Source: Flavobacteriales bacterium (lineage in GTDB: Bacteria; Bacteroidota; Bacteroidia; Flavobacteriales_D; Sanyastnellaceae). From it: a stretch of DNA of 45,044 nt. Positions 16,868 through 25,645 of the stretch are shown here, piece after piece; position 1 is the stretch's first letter; every line of letters begins with the position of its first letter. The stretch spans positions 1 to 45,044 of the forward strand of contig JAIXWP010000137.1 in assembly GCA_027491215.1 (NCBI GenBank), written 5' to 3'. The notes under the pieces are model-generated. The model was not told the DNA's origin, did not search any database, and saw nothing but the letters and a program-made list of their open reading frames with translations. The position numbers and the translations under genes were made by a program.

Positions 16868-17905
16868 ATGAAAATGATGAAAGCGGCGGCAATATGTATA
16901 GCTGCGATTGTAATGTGGAGCGCTTCGTGCAAGGATACGACTTCATCGAAGGGCAATGTGAGCGGGCCAGACAAGTCTGAGTTGGTCGTAGGGTTTTACA
17001 ACGTTGAAAATATTTTTGACACAGAGAATGATCCCAAGACTAACGATGATGACTTTACTCCATCAGGCAAGTTGCAGTGGACACCGGATAAGTATTTAGT
17101 AAAGTTGGATCGCACCGGAGAAGCATTTCAAATGATGGACGCCAACTTTCCAGATGTAATTGGATTATGCGAAGTTGAGAATCTTAAGGTTTTGACTGAT
17201 CTGGTGGCAACAGATCGATTGAAGTCGCAAGGTTATAAGATTGTCCATATGGATAGTGAAGACGAACGCGGAATTGATGTTGCTCTTATATATAAGGCAA
17301 GTTCGATCGAAGTAGTAAGTTCAAAGAAGATTAAAGTTTCATTGGCAGATGCGAATGATCGCACGCGTGACATATTATATGTAGAGGGTGTTGTTCATGG
17401 AGAGAAGATTCACTTCTTTGTAAATCACTGGCCAAGTAGAAGCGGTGGTCAGGAGCAAAGTGAGCCGAATAGAATTGCTGCTGCAAAAACATTGAAGTCG
17501 GAGATCGATGTGATTGTGAAGAAGGATGCGAATGCGAAAGTGATTTGTATGGGCGACTTCAACGATCATCCAAATGATAAGAGCATGATGGAGGCGTTAG
17601 GTGCAAATGGAACTGTTGGTGCGCCATTGATAAATTTGATGGCAAAGAAGCACGCTGCGGGTGAGGGTTCATATTGGTATAAGGGTTCATGGGGAGCACT
17701 TGATCAATTTATTGTGAGCAGTGCTTGGACATCAATGAAAGGTTGGTCATGTACCGAGGCTGATGCTCGCATTGTAAAAGAGCCAAAGCTTTTGTTTACC
17801 GATAGTAATGGTGTAGCTCGCCCGAGCAGAACTTATGCAGGCGATGATTACAAGTCAGGATACAGTGATCACTTGCCAGTGGTGGTGAAGTGTAGTTGGA
17901 AGTAA
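16868..17905 (+). CDS. Endonuclease/exonuclease/phosphatase family lipoprotein
   Basis: A 345-residue protein of the EEP (DNase I-like) fold with a probable lipoprotein signal (AAIVMWSASC). Family motifs are present in order: GFYNVENIFDTENDP, GLCEVEN (metal-binding Glu), GIDVALIYK, NHWPSRSGG, MGDFNDHP (Asp/Asn pair) and a final YSDHLPVVV (catalytic His). It is a metal-dependent phosphodiesterase or nuclease of the envelope; the substrate is unknown. ATG 16868 was chosen; a TTG at 16847 would add seven residues before the signal peptide. A terminator follows, so it is probably a one-gene unit. Confidence 0.9.
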   Translation: MKMMKAAAICIAAIVMWSASCKDTTSSKGNVSGPDKSELVVGFYNVENIFDTENDPKTNDDDFTPSGKLQWTPDKYLVKLDRTGEAFQMMDANFPDVIGLCEVENLKVLTDLVATDRLKSQGYKIVHMDSEDERGIDVALIYKASSIEVVSSKKIKVSLADANDRTRDILYVEGVVHGEKIHFFVNHWPSRSGGQEQSEPNRIAAAKTLKSEIDVIVKKDANAKVICMGDFNDHPNDKSMMEALGANGTVGAPLINLMAKKHAAGEGSYWYKGSWGALDQFIVSSAWTSMKGWSCTEADARIVKEPKLLFTDSNGVARPSRTYAGDDYKSGYSDHLPVVVKCSWK

Positions 17906-17925
17906 AATTCTAGAAAAACATAGCA

Positions 17926-17961
17926 TAAAAAAAAAGCCTCTCGAAACGGGAGGCTTTTTTT
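17926..17961. terminator. Bidirectional Rho-independent terminator
   Basis: An A-run leads into AGCCTCTCG, an AAA loop and CGGGAGGCT, then a T-run. The 9-bp stem has one T-G wobble. It separates the EEP gene (plus) from the histone-like gene (minus). Confidence 0.88.
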
Positions 17962-17979
17962 ATTCGATTTGAAAGTCGA

Positions 17980-18360
17980 TTAGTTCGCAGCAGGTGCTGG
18001 AGCAGAAGCTTTCTTAGCAGCTTTCTTAGGAGCAGCTTTTTTAGCAACTTTCTTAGCAACAGGCTTCTTAGCAGCAGCTTTCTTAGGAGCTACTTTCTTA
18101 GCAACCTTCTTAGCAGCAGCCTTCTTAGGAGCAGCCTTCTTAACTACTTTCTTAGCAGCTGGCTTCTTAGCAGCAGCCTTCTTAGGAGCAGCTTTCTTAA
18201 CTACTTTCTTAGCAGCAGCTTTCTTAGGAGCAGCCTTCTTAGCTACTTTCTTAGCAGCTGGTTTCTTAGCAGCTTTTTTAGCAGCCTTCTTAGGAGCAGC
18301 TTTTTTAGCAGCCTTCTTTGCAGCTTTTGGAGCCGCAGCTGATTTTGACTTTGTTTTCAT
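17980..18360 (-). CDS. Histone H1-like Lys/Ala-repeat protein
   Basis: A 126-residue protein made almost entirely of K, A, P and V in repeats of the type [14 protein letters not shown], resembling the C-terminal tail of eukaryotic H1, chlamydial HctB and AlgP. Such proteins bind and condense DNA non-specifically. The start at 18360 ([16 protein letters not shown]) gives a tail-only protein; an upstream ATG at 18429 lies within the dyad 18403-18431 and adds 23 unrelated residues, so it was rejected. The DNA is a degenerate tandem array of short Lys/Ala/Pro codons, expected to vary in length between strains. Confidence 0.88.
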   Translation of the reverse strand: MKTKSKSAAAPKAAKKAAKKAAPKKAAKKAAKKPAAKKVAKKAAPKKAAAKKVVKKAAPKKAAAKKPAAKKVVKKAAPKKAAAKKVAKKVAPKKAAAKKPVAKKVAKKAAPKKAAKKASAPAPAAN

Positions 18361-18402
18361 TTTAGTAACGGTTGATTTGTTTCCTAATTTATTTATTTCT
18401 GA

Positions 18403-18431
18403 TTTTGATTTGCGTTGTACGCAGATCAAAA
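18403..18431. promoter_or_regulatory. Strong dyad between DUF2279 and the histone-like gene
   Basis: Two 13-bp arms with one mismatch (left 18403-18415, right 18419-18431) around a 3-nt centre; core TTGATTTGCGT / ACGCAGATCAA. It starts 10 bp after the DUF2279 stop and lies 43 bp before the histone-like ATG. It is not followed by a T-run, so an operator or processing site is as likely as a terminator. Confidence 0.5.
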
Positions 18432-18440
18432 ATTTTAGTT

Positions 18441-19364
18441 CTAAAAAAACAATGCGTGCATTTTCACTTTTCCGCCACTTTGCATTTCGAGTGTTGGTGA
18501 AGGTAGTTTAATGAAGCTTAAAATTCGTGCTGTTGTCTTCATCCACTTCTTCGGCCATCTTACTCGATTCAAATCTGCATCAAATGATAAATAGTATGAA
18601 CGCGTGCGTTGAAAATTATTAACACTATTAACATCAATTTTTGCAGTCGTTAATCCGTCTACTCCGTAACCAATTGCGATATTCATCCACTTCGGGAAAG
18701 CCGCGCCAGAAGCCAGACTCGATGATATGTTGTATGATGCCCAATATGTTTGTCCGTTGTAGTCTTTCAAAATGCGTTGTTGAAAATTACGACCAAGTTG
18801 CTCAGGATTAACATCTGCAAATCTTGAATTTGAATATGAAAATTTCAAATTGATTCTTTGTTCTTTCCAAAATTTTTGTTGCAAAACAAACAAAGTTGTT
18901 CCAGAAAAATTTGCGATTTGATCCCCCCAAGAAAATCCCCATTGCGCAGAATGACCATCTAAAATTTCTATTCCAGTCATGTAAATTAAACCAACGCTTC
19001 CTCCTAAAAATAAAGATGTGTTTTCATTCATTCCACTCCATCGCATCGATTCATATCCAATCATGCCTAAATAATAAGTGGTGGTCATATGACCAACCTT
19101 ATCCATTTGCAGCCATTCATCATTGTCATTGAATGAATGCAACGGACTCTTCGGGTATCCTTTATACCAAAGGCTATTCAACCCAATGTAACTTGCAGTA
19201 GTTAGAACTGCTCCGCTGCTTAATATGATTTTTTTTCTTCGTGCTAATGAGTCCACTTCTGTTTTTTGAGCGAACATTTGAAGGCTTGTGAAAATGACAA
19301 GACATGTCGTCAAAGCTGCATGAAGTGCTTTCTGAAGGATATGAAGTGCATATTTTGAAACCAT
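18441..19364 (-). CDS. DUF2279 family membrane/envelope protein
   Basis: A 307-residue protein with an N-terminal signal or anchor ([17 protein letters not shown]), then the DUF2279 pattern: [30 protein letters not shown], and [21 protein letters not shown], followed by a beta-rich C-terminal half. The family is widespread in Bacteroidota and related to YfiM-type lipoproteins; its function is not established. It is divergent from the first hybrid histidine kinase with a 54-bp gap, so the two promoters must overlap. Confidence 0.78.
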   Translation of the reverse strand: MVSKYALHILQKALHAALTTCLVIFTSLQMFAQKTEVDSLARRKKIILSSGAVLTTASYIGLNSLWYKGYPKSPLHSFNDNDEWLQMDKVGHMTTTYYLGMIGYESMRWSGMNENTSLFLGGSVGLIYMTGIEILDGHSAQWGFSWGDQIANFSGTTLFVLQQKFWKEQRINLKFSYSNSRFADVNPEQLGRNFQQRILKDYNGQTYWASYNISSSLASGAAFPKWMNIAIGYGVDGLTTAKIDVNSVNNFQRTRSYYLSFDADLNRVRWPKKWMKTTARILSFIKLPSPTLEMQSGGKVKMHALFF

Positions 19365-19418
19365 TGAGAAAAACTTGCGTAGAAATTTGCTGTTGCGAAT
19401 ATCCCTATTAATAACTGA

Positions 19419-21485
19419 ATGATCAAAGGTATTCTATCTGGCAGAAAAACATATTCTGCTTTTGATTTTTACGCTATCATGGCATTGTTAAGTGCCGTGA
19501 CTCAACTTTTATTGCCATTAAAGTTCAGTTTTTTGGTTTTGGATTTTCAAGAACTTTATTGGGATCGCGCCATCATCATGGTCATTGGATTGGTGCTTGC
19601 ATGGATAGGTTTTAGGCAGAGCATGAAAATAGAGTTGTACTATACACTCGTTCGTGTGCAGTTTTTCATCTATTCTATTCATGCGTCATTAACAACCTTT
19701 GCGAATGATTATCAACTTGCTTATTTAGCATCGCTACTTTTCACCATCCAACTTGGAGCTTTGTCTTTTAAAACAGCACGGCAGTCGAATGCTTATTTGT
19801 TGATTGTTGTTTTGTTTTCAGAAATTTTACTTTTAATAAATGAAAATGTTACTCCCCTTGTGAAGTGGGAGTTGTCATCTCTCTTTTTCTTTAGCTTTTT
19901 AATCCAATTTGTTTTGATGCGTTCGAAGATTAGAATTCTCTCACGTGTCAAATTGCAGCGCGACGTATTGAAGGCAGTAAGTAATAAAACAGAGCACGCT
20001 CTTCTTATTACGAATATGCAAGGGGAGATTATAGATATGAATAAGGTAGCATGTGAAATGTTTGGCTACACCGAGGATGAACTCACCGACAAGGATTTTG
20101 CTGTTTTAAGAAAGTACATTTTGTCTGAAAGCGATATTGATTTTGCATTGAAGATTTTGGAGCAAAATCATTTTTGGAGTACAGAGACTATATTAATAAG
20201 GAAGGATAATACAGAATTTGATGCTTATGTATCTGTAGGTATGGTGGAGCGGAATGATTTGAGATGTCTTGTATATCGTGTGTCTGACACTACCGCTTAT
20301 AAGAAATCACAAGAGGAGTTGATTCGTGCGAAAGAACAAGCAGAGGCTGCGGTGGTAGCCAAGAGTCAATTCGTAGCTACGATGAGTCATGAGATTCGCA
20401 CACCATTGAATGGAGTGATTGGAATGGCATCGTTGCTTCAGTCTACAAAGTTGGATGGAAGACAAGAAGAATATGTCGAGACCATTCAACGCAGTGGACA
20501 GAGTTTGATGGTGCTTATAAATGACATTCTCGATTTTAGTAAAATTGAGAGTGGCAAAATGAAATTGGATAAACAACCCGTTGATGTACGAGAGTCCATT
20601 AGTGAAGTTGTTGACCTACTTAGGCCACACGCAGAATCAAAGGGTCTTATTATAAGTATGGATGTAGACATTCATGTTCCCGAATTATTGCTACTGGACA
20701 CATCTAGGACCAAGCAGATATTGTTAAACCTAATAGGTAATTCAATCAAGTTTACCGATAAAGGTTTTGTACGTGTTTCGGCGTATATGAAAACAAAATC
20801 AGGATGTAAGCAAGAGTTACACATCGATATTGAGGATACAGGTATTGGTATTCCAAATGATAAAATGCAGAGTTTGTTTGAATCATTTTCACAAGTGGAT
20901 TCAAGCACGAGCAGAAAATATGGCGGAACAGGACTTGGTCTTGCCATTTGCAGAGAGATAGTTCAATTGATGGGAGGAGATATTACTGTTCAAAGTAGGG
21001 AGGGAGTCGGGTCGAAATTCTGTTGTTCGATTGAAGCGGAAGAAGTGAACTGCGAATCTCAGTCAGTGAATCAAGCTCAAATCAAATTTGATAGCACATT
21101 ATTTAATGATGTTAGGATAATGATTGCGGAAGATAATTTCGTCAATCAACGTGTACTGCAATACATGCTTGAAACATTGGGAGTGAAGTCTGATGTGGCA
21201 GCTAACGGAAAAGAGGTTTTGGAAAAAGTAGAATCGATGCAAATTGATGTGATTTTGATGGACGTTCAAATGCCAGAAATGGATGGCATAGAAGCGACCG
21301 AGGAAATACGAAAGCGCGATTGGCATCAACCATACATTGTGGCGATGACTGCAAATACAGGGTCCGGAGATCGTGAACGCTGCCTTTCTTCAGGCATGAA
21401 TCATTTCATTTCAAAACCATTCGTCATCGAACAGGTAGGTGAGTGTCTCATGATGTGGCATCAAGAAAGGGCATTAAAAGCCTAA
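19419..21485 (+). CDS. Hybrid sensor histidine kinase (membrane-PAS-HisKA-HATPase-REC)
   Basis: A 688-residue kinase with about six membrane helices (20-168) and no large periplasmic domain, a PAS domain (about 183-295), a HisKA domain with H324 (ATMSHEIRTPLNG), and an ATPase domain. The ATPase domain has an intact N box (LIGNSIKFT, N441), D473 (EDTGIGI) and G2 loop (GGTGLGLAI). The C-terminal receiver keeps E571/D572, phospho-acceptor D615 (ILMDVQMPEMDG) and K666. All catalytic residues are present. There is no HPt domain and no DNA-binding regulator nearby. It is followed after 49 bp by a second hybrid kinase. Confidence 0.96.
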   Translation: MIKGILSGRKTYSAFDFYAIMALLSAVTQLLLPLKFSFLVLDFQELYWDRAIIMVIGLVLAWIGFRQSMKIELYYTLVRVQFFIYSIHASLTTFANDYQLAYLASLLFTIQLGALSFKTARQSNAYLLIVVLFSEILLLINENVTPLVKWELSSLFFFSFLIQFVLMRSKIRILSRVKLQRDVLKAVSNKTEHALLITNMQGEIIDMNKVACEMFGYTEDELTDKDFAVLRKYILSESDIDFALKILEQNHFWSTETILIRKDNTEFDAYVSVGMVERNDLRCLVYRVSDTTAYKKSQEELIRAKEQAEAAVVAKSQFVATMSHEIRTPLNGVIGMASLLQSTKLDGRQEEYVETIQRSGQSLMVLINDILDFSKIESGKMKLDKQPVDVRESISEVVDLLRPHAESKGLIISMDVDIHVPELLLLDTSRTKQILLNLIGNSIKFTDKGFVRVSAYMKTKSGCKQELHIDIEDTGIGIPNDKMQSLFESFSQVDSSTSRKYGGTGLGLAICREIVQLMGGDITVQSREGVGSKFCCSIEAEEVNCESQSVNQAQIKFDSTLFNDVRIMIAEDNFVNQRVLQYMLETLGVKSDVAANGKEVLEKVESMQIDVILMDVQMPEMDGIEATEEIRKRDWHQPYIVAMTANTGSGDRERCLSSGMNHFISKPFVIEQVGECLMMWHQERALKA

Positions 21486-21500
21486 TTGAAATAGATTTCT

Positions 21501-21508
21501 TATCTTCG
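21501..21508 (+). promoter_or_regulatory. -7 promoter element TATCTTCG before the second hybrid kinase
   Basis: TTCG variant of the -7 box, 26 nt before ATG 21535. It suggests the second kinase can be transcribed separately. A small hairpin AGGGG-TCAG-CCCCT (21512-21525) sits in the predicted leader, 9 nt before the ATG. Confidence 0.45.
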
Positions 21509-21534
21509 CATAGGGGTCAGCCCCTCTATGGATT

Positions 21535-23697
21535 ATGAAAACGAAGTTGAGATTTCAAATTCTTCTATTTATAGCAATAGTCTCCTCCTGCTTGATACTT
21601 GGGGGTGTTGTTGCTTATAATATATATTCTTCAAGCAAACAGTTCAACGCTGGACTCAGCGTATCCATGAAACAAAAGGCAACAGCCTTTGAGATCAATC
21701 AGACGGTTTTTCATCTCGCGTCACTTTCCAAGACAAGGGAGCTAACTAAAGAAGAGCTGAACAAATTTGCTGGATTGGTTTCTAATTGGGAATTGGTACA
21801 GCGAGCCTTAGTTGACGGTAATGAGGTGTATAGAATTTCTCAAGAAAAATCTGCAGAGCTCCGTTCAAAGTTAGAAGCTACCTCAGAACCCCTTTTGAAC
21901 TCGCTTAAAAATCTGAACATCCTGTCGCAACAAACTTCCAATTGGAGTGATGAACAAGTGACAGTCACCATCCAATCAGTGGAGGCCTTTGCACTTGGAA
22001 TGAATGATGTAAGTGGACAATTTAATAAGGAGTCAGACGAAGAACTTTCATCGAGTTTGTATATGCTTATTGCCCTGGGCTTGGGGACTTTTGTTTTGCT
22101 ATGGGTAGCTTCACGAATCCTCTTAATTCCATTATTGAAGCGTGCTGAAGAATCTGAAAGTATTAAAACAATTGTTGGAAAGGAGATCGAAGATGTTCGC
22201 AATAGTAAGGTAGAGTTTCTTGGTAATATGAGCCATGAACTGCGCACGCCTTTAAACGGATTGATAGGAATGACTGAGATTTTGTACAAAACAAAATTGA
22301 CAGAAGAACAGGATAAATATGTGCGTTCAATAAAGAATAGTGCGAATAATCTACTGAATATCGTTTCAGATATTTTGGATCATTCTTCGCTTGAGTCAGG
22401 CGATATTGAAATTAGAAAAGAAAATTTCTCCATTGGGGAATGTGTTGAGCAAGTCGTTGATTTACTTAAGCCATCTATTGGAGAAAAGAAGATAGAACTC
22501 ATCTACGATATTGATGTGACCTTGCCGGATACTGTGATTCAAGATGAGCGACGCATTCGACAAACGTTGGTCAATATTCTTGGATATGCCATTGAGCATA
22601 CCGAAGCAGGAGATATTTTCTTGAAAGTAGAATTGCTCAATCAGGAAGGTGAGTTTATTCAGGCAAAATTCAGTGTTCACTCTTCGGGCTTGGGCATTAC
22701 AGAAGATCAGAAGAGGAGGGCTTTCCAGTCATTTGACGGCTCTTCAAATGGTAGCGAATCGTTGGGGTTAGCTATCACTAAAAAGTTGATTGATCGCTTA
22801 GGTGGAAGAATTTGGGTGGATGGAAATAATGTAAAAGGTACAACTGTTGCCTTTACCGTAGTTGCCGAATCTGGATCTTCTATCGATTTATCCAAGGTGA
22901 GCAAATTGATGGGTAAAAAGGTCTTGGTAATTGACGACAATAAGACCAACCTTAAAGTATTGGTCAAACAATTATCTGTATGGGGAATGCAGGCCACCCC
23001 TTTCAATAGCTCCGATCTAGTGGTAGATATGATTGACAATCTGACCAAGTTTGATCTGTGTATCTTGGATAGCTCAATGGCTTCGGTGGGAGGTATTCCT
23101 TTGGTGGAGAGAATAAGAATGCGCTATTCTCAAGATGAGTTGCCAATTATTCTTACTTCTGCTACTGGGAAGACCATTCAGCAAAATGAAGATGGATTGT
23201 ACACTGCGTTTTTGACCAAGCCAATCAAACAGTCGAAGCTATTGGAAACAGTGCTTCAGATTGTTCAAGGGGACGTGGAGGTGAAATCGAGCTTTGGAAA
23301 TCATGAGGGAGATTTTGGTAAAAAGCATTTGAAGATTCTGATTGCTTATGATAATGATTTAACTAGAGCTGTGACGGAAAAGAATCTGACCATCTTCGGA
23401 CACACATGCACCTCGGTGAAGAGTGGGCGAGATATGGTAGATAAGGCATCAACTGGCCAGTTTGATCTAGTCATAGTAGATAGTCAACTCTCTGAATTGA
23501 GTGGAATAGAAGCCCTACGTCACCTCAAGAAAATTACCAATGAAGACGATATGCCTTTGGTTTTTGGTTTAGCCGAAGAACAAGCTCAAGGTCGTCGATT
23601 GATGAAGCAAGCAGGTGCGGATGAAATTATTCCTATCAAGCACGCAGCGGAAGATATCCAAAAGAAGATAGAAGAGTGGTTTGAAAAAGAAGTCTAG
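21535..23697 (+). CDS. Hybrid histidine kinase with degenerate ATPase domain and two receivers
   Basis: A 720-residue protein: membrane helices at about 8-29 and 174-192 enclosing a helical periplasmic sensor, a HisKA domain with intact H234 (NMSHELRTPLNG), an ATPase-like domain, and two receivers. The ATPase domain is degraded: the invariant N-box Asn is Y351 (NILGYAIEHT), the G1 Asp is S383 (VHSSGLGI), and the G2 glycines are replaced (GSESLGLAI). Receiver 1 is intact (D467/D468, D512, K562). Receiver 2 has Y605 in its acidic pair but keeps D649 and K702. It probably cannot bind ATP normally yet can still carry phosphate on His and Asp; partnership with the upstream kinase is an inference. 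Its TAG overlaps the mltG stop at CTAG. Confidence 0.93.
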   Translation: MKTKLRFQILLFIAIVSSCLILGGVVAYNIYSSSKQFNAGLSVSMKQKATAFEINQTVFHLASLSKTRELTKEELNKFAGLVSNWELVQRALVDGNEVYRISQEKSAELRSKLEATSEPLLNSLKNLNILSQQTSNWSDEQVTVTIQSVEAFALGMNDVSGQFNKESDEELSSSLYMLIALGLGTFVLLWVASRILLIPLLKRAEESESIKTIVGKEIEDVRNSKVEFLGNMSHELRTPLNGLIGMTEILYKTKLTEEQDKYVRSIKNSANNLLNIVSDILDHSSLESGDIEIRKENFSIGECVEQVVDLLKPSIGEKKIELIYDIDVTLPDTVIQDERRIRQTLVNILGYAIEHTEAGDIFLKVELLNQEGEFIQAKFSVHSSGLGITEDQKRRAFQSFDGSSNGSESLGLAITKKLIDRLGGRIWVDGNNVKGTTVAFTVVAESGSSIDLSKVSKLMGKKVLVIDDNKTNLKVLVKQLSVWGMQATPFNSSDLVVDMIDNLTKFDLCILDSSMASVGGIPLVERIRMRYSQDELPIILTSATGKTIQQNEDGLYTAFLTKPIKQSKLLETVLQIVQGDVEVKSSFGNHEGDFGKKHLKILIAYDNDLTRAVTEKNLTIFGHTCTSVKSGRDMVDKASTGQFDLVIVDSQLSELSGIEALRHLKKITNEDDMPLVFGLAEEQAQGRRLMKQAGADEIIPIKHAAEDIQKKIEEWFEKEV

Positions 23698-24713
23698 TTG
23701 ATATTCGCCTCTCGCTGCCACTTTCTATAAGCACTCACATATTTCCCATGTTCTCCAAACGTTCTTGCAAAGTCATGAAGTCCGGTGCCTCTTGGTTGTG
23801 CACACATATAAAAGTAATTATGTGATTCTGCATTGAGAACAGCATCTAAATAGATAGGTTCTGTAAAGAATACAGGACCCGGAGGTAACCCGGTATTTTC
23901 GTAAGTGTTATAACGAGAGTTAGGGTCAGCGTTGCTCAGTTTTACACGAGCTTTTGATCCATTATAATTTTCAAACGTAAGTGTAGGATCTGCTTGAAGT
24001 GCTTGATTGACGCGAATTCTATTGAGGTAGAGTCCTGCTATTTTTGGAGCTTCAGACTTGGTAACTGTTTCTCCTTTAACAATAGATGCCAAAGTATATA
24101 CTTCCGCTTTTGTCATCTTCAAAGCTTCTGCTTTTTTTATTTTTTCTTCAGTCCAGTATTCATCAGTAATGGTCGTCATTTTTTCTAAAAATTCCTCGGG
24201 AGAAATCGTCCAGTAGAACTCGTAAGTATTTGGAAAAATCAGGGATGAGACCTCTTCTTTTTGCACGCCATATTTCTCTAGAATTGCTGTACTTGTAAAT
24301 GCAGAGATGAATTGACTGGAGTCTGCTTGAAGCTGAGCACCAAGGACGCCAGCCAGTTGTTGAATAGAACGAACACCCTCAACCTTTATAAGTAAAGGCT
24401 TTTGGCTTCGAGCTCTTATCTTATTGATAATAGAATTATGACTTTCGCTATTCATGAATTGAAAGCGACCAGGTCGGGCAGATTCAAAGTTTTTGAGAGA
24501 TGCAAGTGCAAGGAATTGCGAAGTTGATGAGATGATAGAGTCCTGGTAAAGTAAATCCGCAAGGGTGGATACATCACACTCATTTTCCAAATAGAAAATT
24601 TTAGATTCGTTTTTGAAAAAGGCCGTTGCTACTATTACACGAGAGGTGAAAAAGATGCCTATGGCTACTGCAATTACTGCGATGATGAGGATGTATTTTG
24701 TCGTTTTTTTCAT
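23694..24713 (-). CDS. mltG: Endolytic murein transglycosylase MltG
   Basis: A 339-residue YceG/MltG protein with one N-terminal membrane anchor (about 7-30), a LysM-like region, and the catalytic domain carrying LIFPNTYEFYW, TLASIVKGET (with the conserved glutamate), KIAGLYLNRI and LQADPTLTFENYNG, then NTYENTGLPPGPV. MltG cleaves nascent glycan strands and sets their length. The usual EKE motif reads KGE here. It is translationally coupled to the upstream acetyltransferase through an ATGA overlap and is the last gene of that operon. Confidence 0.95.
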   Translation of the reverse strand: MKKTTKYILIIAVIAVAIGIFFTSRVIVATAFFKNESKIFYLENECDVSTLADLLYQDSIISSTSQFLALASLKNFESARPGRFQFMNSESHNSIINKIRARSQKPLLIKVEGVRSIQQLAGVLGAQLQADSSQFISAFTSTAILEKYGVQKEEVSSLIFPNTYEFYWTISPEEFLEKMTTITDEYWTEEKIKKAEALKMTKAEVYTLASIVKGETVTKSEAPKIAGLYLNRIRVNQALQADPTLTFENYNGSKARVKLSNADPNSRYNTYENTGLPPGPVFFTEPIYLDAVLNAESHNYFYMCAQPRGTGLHDFARTFGEHGKYVSAYRKWQREANIN

Positions 24714-25210
24714 ACTGTAAAGCGTTCGAAGAAGTATGCAGATTTTTCTTTAAAGGAAGTTTCTCTTGTTTTTTTGAAGCCATTTTTTTCGAAGAGCCGA
24801 ATACTCGGTGCATTGTCTGAATGAATCATGCAATGAATTTTTTCGATTTGAAATGTATTACGAAGATGTGGAATAAGTAATGAGATAGCTTCATTCGCAA
24901 TACCTTTTCCTCGGTCTGAAATATCGGCAATGAGTATTCCTATTCCGGAGGATTTTTCGAAAGCAGAATAATCGAAGAGGTCGAGGGCTCCTATTTTTCG
25001 ATTTGAGTTTTTATCGCAGATAATCCATCGCATTTGTCCGTGTGCAAACAAATCATTGCTGGTGTTGATGAAGTTCTCAATCTCCGATAGCACAAACGGG
25101 CCCGGTGTTTCGGATACCTTCCATAGTTCAGGATTATTTTCCCACTCCAAGATGATTGCGGCATCGGCAAGATGAATCGGTCTGAGAAAAATTTGATTTC
25201 CTTCAATCAT
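24710..25210 (-). CDS. GNAT family N-acetyltransferase (RimJ/RimL-like)
   Basis: A 166-residue GNAT enzyme. It begins MIEGNQIFLRPIHLADAAII and has the central ILEWENNPELWKVSET, acetyl-CoA loop SDRGKGIANEAISLLIPHL and C-terminal NAPSIRLFEKNGFKKTRE, the pattern of RimJ/RimL-type enzymes that acetylate protein N-termini, or of related small-molecule acetyltransferases. The substrate is unknown. ATG 25210 was chosen: it forms a TAATG junction with the upstream stop, whereas ATG 25246 would place 12 extra residues inside the neighbouring gene. The stop overlaps the mltG start (ATGA). Confidence 0.9.
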   Translation of the reverse strand: MIEGNQIFLRPIHLADAAIILEWENNPELWKVSETPGPFVLSEIENFINTSNDLFAHGQMRWIICDKNSNRKIGALDLFDYSAFEKSSGIGILIADISDRGKGIANEAISLLIPHLRNTFQIEKIHCMIHSDNAPSIRLFEKNGFKKTRETSFKEKSAYFFERFTV

Positions 25211-25581
25211 TAATACAAACCTGTGGAGAGAAGCACGAGTGTGCATGCTTCTATTGCTTCAATATTTTGTTGGCTAAGTTCATTTTCAAATTCAGGGTTT
25301 TCAGTTCCAGGGTTGAAAATGACTCGTTTGGGCTGAAGGGAAAGAATGTACTCTTTCCAATCTTCCTGATTAGTTGGGTTCAGATAGAGTGTCACGGTAT
25401 CCACATTATCAATGGATGGCCGATCTGTTATGATAGCGTTTTGTCCGATTTGACCAGCTTTGATTCCGATAGGAAAAACGGGATGTCCATGTTTAGCGAG
25501 TCTTTCAGTTGCCATGAAGGAGTAACGGTCCGACTTTGGGCTTGCCCCTAAGATGACTGTAGTTTTGGTGGTTTTTTCCAT
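25210..25581 (-). CDS. CoA-binding domain protein (YccU-like)
   Basis: A 123-residue single Rossmann domain of the CoA_binding_2 type: TVILGASPKSDRYSFMATER at the N-terminus (nucleotide loop), GHPVFPIGIKAGQIG, VDTVTLYLNP, and PKRVIFNPGTEN near the C-terminus. The family resembles the CoA-binding module of succinyl-CoA synthetase but lacks a catalytic partner; its function is unsettled. Start MEKTTKTTV at 25581 was preferred because an ATG at 25647 would overlap the divergent exporter gene. It is the first gene of the operon with the GNAT and mltG. Confidence 0.88.
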   Translation of the reverse strand: MEKTTKTTVILGASPKSDRYSFMATERLAKHGHPVFPIGIKAGQIGQNAIITDRPSIDNVDTVTLYLNPTNQEDWKEYILSLQPKRVIFNPGTENPEFENELSQQNIEAIEACTLVLLSTGLY

Positions 25582-25645
25582 CTGAAAGGCATTATTGAAG
25601 GTCGGTATGCAATCTGTGCTTACTTTTACGTCCGCACAAAAATAC

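Noticed and set aside
17980-18360. Repeat array resembling CRISPR or a satellite
   Set aside because: The repeats are degenerate codons for Lys/Ala/Pro in one open frame, without constant spacers; they are explained by the histone-like protein.
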